From Xanthostigma xanthostigma (taxonomy: Eukaryota; Arthropoda; Insecta; Raphidioptera; Raphidiidae), in contig OY754464.1 of assembly GCA_963575645.1 (NCBI GenBank), forward strand, positions 29,899,501 to 29,963,500: 64,000 nt of DNA, read 5' to 3'. Each line of letters begins with the position of its first letter. Positions within the stretch are counted from its first letter, which is position 1. The position numbers were made by a program, and so were the translations under genes. Shown here piece after piece: positions 58,039-64,000 of this stretch. The notes under the pieces are model-generated. The model ran no database searches. It saw only the letters and a program-made list of their open reading frames with translations, and was not told the DNA's origin.

Positions 58039-59640
58039 GCGGTGGGAGGGGAGGTGATTTATCGGTGAACGACTCGCACGTACACGCACCATGCGTTTAA
58101 AGTACCTAATCATGCAACAGCGCGATTATTTTGATAAAAATTGGCATCGTCGGATCCGGTGATCGGATCCGGTAAACGTTTAGTAATGCTGGATGCGCTG
58201 GAATACCGGATCCGGTTTTCTAGATTGCAATCCATACCTGTTTGTGTGTAAATTTGAAAAATCTGTCAGTAATTGCTTTATATCGATTAGGTAACCACTG
58301 TTAATAGCTATTTTCAAAAAAGTAATTACTAATTTTTATACTGTTTCATTTACATTCTGTGTTTACATTTTAGATCCATCCTATAGTATATGCATATAGG
58401 ATATTATTTTGTAAGCTCGCATATTTTTTGCTTGCACAAAATGTGTATGTGTGTGCGTGTATGTAAACATACGATTTTAAGTACAGAAACATTATTAAAC
58501 TTTGTAAAGGGAAAATGAGATTTCGATATTGTAAATTGATGAAAAGTTAACTTGAAACACAATTTGCTTCTTTATTATATTGAAGCAATCTTTAAACCAA
58601 AATATTATAGTTAATGCTAAATATTCAAATTATCATATTTGCGAACCGTGCTCGATAAAATAAATTATGTCGTCTGTATACAGGACGTTCAGAAATCACA
58701 GAACCATCCCCTTGTCGATCAAAGATAATAAAATTATTAACTAAAAGTTAATATTTAGGCTATATTAACCATTACAGAGAGAATATTATTATGAGAATAA
58801 TACATTCTATAGGTTTAGAATAGAAAACATTAATTTGAGGATTACTTTCTGGCTTTTTTTTTGGTTTGATGCGGTCTATTTTAATAGAGGAACACATGAC
58901 GAATTGTCAACATATTTTATTTAGAATTACGTCACAACAAAATGATACTATAAAAAAAAAACAAACAAACAGTTAAACTATAATACAGTATATAACATTA
59001 ATTTGTATTTGGGTGCTTAGTTATATCAATTGTTGGCAACATGATAATATATTATTATTTTCTCTAATAGCTTACAACCTTTTTACGACATAAAATACCG
59101 GTCGAGCAGTATATCCGTGAGCAATTTTTCCGTTTTATTTGCCGGCTGTCGCCTGCGGCGGCGATAAGAGAAGTTAAAGTTCTATGGCAAAAGAGAAATA
59201 TAGAATTTGTGAGTGTAATATATATTGTGGGGTAGCGTAGCGGTTGAACGGCTGTACGATAGAAACCCCCCACCCCGCCCCAAACACACTAATTCCCTCT
59301 TATTTCTCACCCTTTGTGGTCGGCGCAAGGTTCGTAAATAACTAGGTCATGCTATCACGCTCTTTGATTTTACTTTTTACAAGCTGTCTGGCCAATTGGA
59401 ACGCCGCGCCATATAAAGCGAGCCATCGACTTTCCTCGATTCACCGAACCTGGCGCTAAGTCAATTTTCTTTTTTCTCTTATTTTTTTCTACTACATTGT
59501 CATACATTATCGACTTACACTCAAAGATCAAGTGTTTATCTATTCCAATATTGCACTGAGACGTGAACAAATTATTTTGTTTTCTGTTGCTGACGAACAG
59601 TAGATAGGTACTTAAAAAAAGTTTAATGGTATTAGTTAGC
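58039..59640. other. Intergenic stretch, nothing recognised
   Basis: CGGATCCGG is repeated at 58149-58218. A GC-rich patch with CCCCCCACCCCGCCCC lies at 59265-59280. No gene supported; the frames at 59064-59273 and 59370-59663 lack signatures, and the latter overlaps the fold-back. Confidence 0.35.
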
Positions 59641-59642
59641 GA

Positions 59643-60453
59643 GACGGTGACAGAAATGGTCAAAGAGCACTTGGTGGCAGAAACGCTCTCTTTCGTGTAG
59701 TCTCTACAAATCCGCTTAGTGGAGGAGGGGTCTAGCGCGTTGCGATACGATGCTGGGGCACGTTAAAAAAAAGCGAGAAATTTCAAAATTCCTCTATTAA
59801 ATGGCAAAAAACCAAAAGGTATCTGCGAGGAACTCCTAATTGCAGAAAAAGTTTACCTCCTGCAGAGACTGTCACTATAATAAATACATACAAAATAAAT
59901 AATTTAAAAAAAAGCTCGGTTCGTCTTCTTGTAGATAATCCCGAGGTACAGTTTTCTGCCAAAATCGACCTTGCAAAAACGCGTCATGTTCGCGGAAAGT
60001 TTAACATAGTATTCAGGTAAAGTATTAATGACAATTTTTGCCTGTGCAAATTTAGAAGAATCATCGAAAGGAACTGAGATCACTTGGAGCCAAGAAAATT
60101 TTTCTTCGTATTCCGAACCACTCAATCAAACATTCCGTCAAATTTCAACTTCAAGTTCAAGTTTTTTTTTATATTTAGTAACGTTTTTTTTCGATTTTTT
60201 CAGGGAATAAATTGGCCGAAAATATTTTTTCTGCAGTTAGGAGGTCCCTCCAGATATTTTTCAGTCATTTTCTGCCATTTAGTAGAGGAATTTTGCATTT
60301 TGCCGTTGTTTTTTAATTAATTAATTGCCCTAGCGTCGTATCGCAACGCGCTAGACCCCTACTCCAGTAAGCGGATTTGTAGAGGGGGACTCAGACTACA
60401 CGAAAGAGAACGTTTCTGCTGCCAAGTGTTCTTTCACCATTTCTGTCACCGTC
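59643..60453. mobile_element. Fold-back DNA element, about 230-bp arms
   Basis: Ends GACGGTGACAGAAATGG at left and inverted at right. The arms share CTTTCGTGTAGTCT, AATCCGCTTA and GCGCGTTGCGATACGA. The centre 59880-60210 is unique and carries chance frames. A partial copy is at 24690-24900. No clear target duplication. Confidence 0.78.
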
Positions 60454-61189
60454 CCTGTAACTATATCAATTAGACATGAGCATTATGTTGACATGTAATA
60501 TTTTAGTTAGAATTACCCACTTTAATATAAAACTGCTGTTCTACGGAAAATATTAGTCAATAATAATAGTTATTGTAAGATTAAAGGATGAATCCTGGTG
60601 GCATTGGATGGATGAACTTAGCAAATACTGAAGGTTTATTTATTGCATTTTATTGTCTGACGTTTTGGCAAACTTAATGCCATCTTCGAAGAATCAAAGC
60701 ATCACTCTAAATTATTAGAGTTATTTTCAGAATAATAGTTATGTTCATATTTATGAAATCTAAAATACAAAATAAGTAAATGGTTTCATGAAAGATTTCA
60801 ATTATGCAAAATAAACTTACTATAATTAACTTTTTCCCAGCGGACCTTGAAATCCTACCCTAGAGTTACCTGGAGCCAGAGAGCCCGTTAGAGTTTAGAC
60901 GAACCATTAAGCCTCTGAGATGCTAAGTACGTCGGCCAGTGGGGTATACAAATATAATAATCAGAATATAAGTACCCATGTCATTGAAATAATTGTACCT
61001 TAAACATGGAATGCCAAACATGTTTGAATCTTGCACTGTTTGTTTTTATAACAGGAGCAATAAACATATATTTATTATTTTTTTATTTTCATTTCGCAAA
61101 ACAGAAACATTTTACAAGGTTCTATTTAGTTTCACCTGTCTCGGTGTCTGTCTGTCAGAAATCAAATCTTGCAAGTTAAATTTGACCCA
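60454..61189. other. Intergenic stretch with a possible Penelope-like tail
   Basis: The minus strand at about 60700-60645 reads TTCGAAGATGGCA ... TGCCAAAACGTC. It resembles a degraded hammerhead/Penelope 3' motif with core bases changed. The remainder is unassigned. Confidence 0.3.
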
Positions 61190-61460
61190 CTTTCCGTTAT
61201 TCGATTGAGCTGAAATTTTGCATACGTATGTAGTTCCAATGATAATACAATATTATAATAAGTAACTGACCGTTCCGGCTTTCGCCCGGCTTCAAATTGC
61301 GCCGCGCTCTTAACTACTCCCCGTTATCCGATGGGGTTGAAATTTTGCATACGTATGTAGTTCCAATAACAATACATTATTATAATAACTAACTTACCGT
61401 CTCGGCTTTCGTCCGGTTGCAAATCGCATTTTTAACTACTTTCCGTTGTTGGACATGTCC
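61190..61460 (+). repeat. Tandem repeat, about 125 bp, two units plus a partial one
   Basis: Units at 61190-61316 and 61317-61438, partial from 61439. Each has CCGTTAT, GAAATTTTGCATACGTATGT, AGTTCCAAT and CGGCTTTCG. Confidence 0.85.
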
Positions 61461-63000
61461 CATACCTCCTACATATTGCGTTTTGCATATTTTCTTGTAA
61501 AATATGTTCTTACGAATTCTTGCATTACAGATATTCACCAGTATGCCACTGAAAGAGTTCGTACTTTTTATAAATTTGAAATAGACTTAAAGTTTCGGTT
61601 TCCTGGTTTACGTTAACTTTTTACTTTAATTACAATTTATTGATAAATAGTTTTCTTTTCAAAAAAATAAAGTGTCCTCTTCTTCCTGCGATCTGTCCCA
61701 ATCCACCTGCATACAGGAGGCACGGGACGTAAACATATTTTACTAAAATATATTTCCATTTTAAGTAATTAATTAGTATGATTACAAATAACTCATGCAG
61801 AATAGCTATATTTCGTTATCAGCTAAAATAGATTTGAGTTTATTAGCATGCAAATAAAAATAACAATAAAAAATTTAAAAATGTCCCATTCCTCCACATT
61901 CTCCCCTACGTATAAACCGACTTATTTCTTATCGGAATAAAATTATTTTTAACTTTTTAGTTCATTTTTATTAACAACTAATAAAAGCATTTTTTTACAA
62001 AAAAATTTCGTTTATGTATTTTTTTAAATAAGTTATAAAAAATAATAGACAATTTTTAAATGAATAAGTAAACTATTTGAATAAACTGAAGTGTTTATTT
62101 AGACATTCCTTAAAGAATATATAAATTGATCCAAAGGTACATAAAAAAGCTAGAGAGTTAGTTTATTCATGGTACTGCATTGCGTAACGTAAGCGTCAGT
62201 GGAGACAGTTAAGATTTCGCGTACACGTTGCTACTTTTAAATCTCACACACAAACTTTGATAAAACAAGATTCAAGTGGTTCCTACACCCCCATGCTCAC
62301 ACCGATACGTATCGTGGCTCTTAACCGTGAAAGGGTTGTTTGTTCGTCAATACATTTGATTTTTTCATAAACGTTTCTATGGTATGTTTAATAATTCAGT
62401 GTTCAGTTTTTGTCTATTTCTGCCCAACCGTTATCATGCAATAAATACAATCGAAAGCGAATCCTCTACGTGGTGTTCCGTGTTTGTGAATTCGCCATTA
62501 CTAGAATTATACAACGATGACATGTTATAGATTTCATACTCTAGATATAATAATAATCGTACTAATAACGTAATATTAGGAATTACTATAATATATGAGT
62601 AGATCAATCCTTTAAAGATAATAATGCCTGTTAAAATTGTCGTTATAATATACTAGGTACTACCTCATTTAGTTGATAGATGCCAACCAGGCAATGCTCA
62701 CTCAGTATAGACTGTGTGCACGAAGCCTACTAGCGCCACTAGTGGGTAATAGAGAATTATTGAACTCGCTTTTTATGGAAATCGCGAAATGTTTCTATGG
62801 TGATAAGTCAAAAACTTTAGTTGGCCATGATGTGTCAAAAAAAATGTAATAAGGAAAACTGATGTTATTTTTTATACCATGAAATTCAGATTGAAAACCA
62901 TTATATAACATAACAGGTACGTGAGAATTATTTATTTTTCAATTATGACGTACAATATATAAATAATTAATTTGTTCACACTGACAGCAGAACGTCAAAT
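61461..63000. other. Intergenic stretch, nothing recognised
   Basis: No convincing exon could be matched to the minus-strand THAP-like exon at 63027-63093. Mixed AT-rich sequence. Confidence 0.35.
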
Positions 63001-63026
63001 TATGGCGCCAATGGTCTTTATTTTAC

Positions 63027-63093
63027 TTAAATCGCCATCAGCGCGACAGCCCGAAACACAGCAAGCATATCCATATCGCTTAGTTTTGCCCAT
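63027..63093 (-). CDS. Candidate first exon of a THAP-domain protein (minus strand)
   Basis: ATG (63093) in a good context (AAAACATGG) opens MGKTKRYGYACCVSGCRAD, where ACCVSGC fits the first zinc-ligand pair of a THAP C2CH finger (Cys-x4-Cys). A possible donor (A|GTAAAA at 63026) allows the exon to end after 67 nt; without splicing the frame stops at codon 34. THAP proteins are DNA-binding factors or P-element-type transposases. The next exon, expected to carry an F/LHxFP stretch, was not found to the left. The short length leaves real doubt. It lies divergent to the plus-strand THAP-like exon, with 314 bp between their start codons. Confidence 0.4.
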
Positions 63094-63407
63094 GTTTTCT
63101 TTGTAATTAAAAAACTGCATAAAATTATAACATTGCTCACAGACATACGGAAAATTTGAGCTTGAAGTTTCCCCTAGTGCTCACCACAAACGCTCGCGTC
63201 GAAAAATTTGTAACTCCGCCTCCTTGCACATAGCCCATACTATTTCTAATCTAACTCTGTCCCAGGTCACGGCAAGGCGCAACGAACGACTTTTATTTTT
63301 TGTAGCCTTGGAAACGTTTATGCTTTGAAATTAAACATTCTAGAGTTCACGAACTGTCATTAATTAATAGTGACTTTATAAAAAAATATTTTATATTTCA
63401 AATAAAA
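63094..63407. promoter_or_regulatory. Possible bidirectional promoter between two THAP-like exons
   Basis: Intergenic space between divergent ATGs at 63093 (-) and 63408 (+). It has more CpG than its surroundings (CGCTCGCGTCG, GGTCACGGCAAGGCGCAACG). No TATA box was assigned. Confidence 0.3.
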
Positions 63408-63875
63408 ATGGATCATTGTTGTGTGCCGAACTGTGGGAAATCTCAAAGTAAGATTATTTTACATGACCTTCCAGGCGATCCTGAGGTAAGTTAAAATCAC
63501 TTTCAAGGTATTTTGCATATTTCAGTAAATTTTCATACTATACCAAAATATTTTGAGTAATGCACGATAAAATTCCGTGTATTTTATATATACTTAAATA
63601 TTTATCCAGGAATATTATGCACTATAATATATACTAGGATTCATGTAATTTTTTTATATGTCCATTACACTACCTATATTTTATATTTAACTCTTATTCC
63701 AGCGGTTTAAAAGATGGACAAAAACTATTGGAAGAAGCGACATAATCATATCAAAACGATAAGCATTTTTCCGAAGATATGAAAATGCAAATCTTCGTAG
63801 GAAAAAGTAGAATAAATTTGAAAGCAAATGCTATTCTTACTAAGAAATTATTTTTAACATATTTTTTTTAATTTT
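63408..63875 (+). pseudogene. THAP-domain gene start with frameshifted second exon
   Basis: Exon 1 (63408-63485) encodes MDHCCVPNCGKSQ and continues to LHDLPGDPE, then donor GTAAGT. This is the start of a THAP zinc finger (CCVPNC and the HxLPxDPE stretch). Exon 2 starts at 63703 after TTCCAG with RFKRWTKTIGRSD, the expected helix, in frame. It then hits TAA at about 63760. The +1-shifted frame continues KHFSEDMKM and RINLKANAILTKKLF, matching the C..HF and AVPT-box end of the domain. The third Cys ligand reads Asn in that frame. A frameshift plus a lost ligand point to a decaying copy, but a sequencing error or an unseen exon boundary is possible. AATAAA lies near 63962. Confidence 0.65.
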
Positions 63876-64000
63876 TGTATAAGGACTCATGTAAATAATA
63901 TATTAAGAGAATTAGATGTAAGATTTTCCAATGATAATATTCAGTTAGAAATATATCTGTAAATAAAATAAAAAGTTAGTATAAATAAATTAAAATTTCC

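Overview
The window looks like insect nuclear DNA. It is AT-rich with spliceosomal introns (GTAAGT / TTCAG sites), an arthropod-type facilitated trehalose transporter gene, non-LTR retrotransposon relics, and very many short DNA transposons and fold-back repeats. A sternorrhynchan hemipteran is my best guess, but several dispersed repeats (TTTTTAGGGTTCCG type, ACTAGCGGCCCGG type) also occur in Lepidoptera, so the order is not certain.

Only one convincing intact host gene is present: a two-exon Tret1-like sugar transporter (8231-10292, +). A possible 5' leader exon lies just upstream. At the right edge (63.0-63.9 kb) two short exons face away from each other and both read as the start of a THAP zinc-finger domain. 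The plus-strand one runs into a frameshift in its second exon.

The rest is a layered transposon landscape. Coding relics are a CR1/Jockey-group RT (5.56-7.3 kb, -), a truncated relative (24.9-25.6 kb, -), a BEL/Pao integrase fragment (22.2-22.55 kb, -), an internally deleted piggyBac with intact ends (23690-24659), a decayed RNase H fragment (about 28.2-28.75 kb, +) and an RNase H-bearing I/R1-group LINE (55.36-57.6 kb, -). The last sits inside a hAT-type element with a perfect 8-bp target duplication. Non-autonomous DNA elements include hAT MITEs at 19530, 44182 and 49595, TA-flanked mariner/pogo-like MITEs at 16251, 35734, 45070 and 48474, TTAA-flanked elements at 3238 and 13059, and at least eight long fold-backs.

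Two inverted arms at 17878-18392 each carry a hammerhead-ribozyme-like core, one per strand, as reported for Penelope-like elements and retrozymes. A third, weaker candidate lies at about 46.58-46.63 kb. Several insertions are nested and can be ordered in time. The clearest is a TTAA element inside a TIR element inside an older dispersed repeat (2.85-4.45 kb).

All calls come from reading the sequence by eye. No database or folding search was run, and repeat boundaries are approximate unless a target duplication is given.
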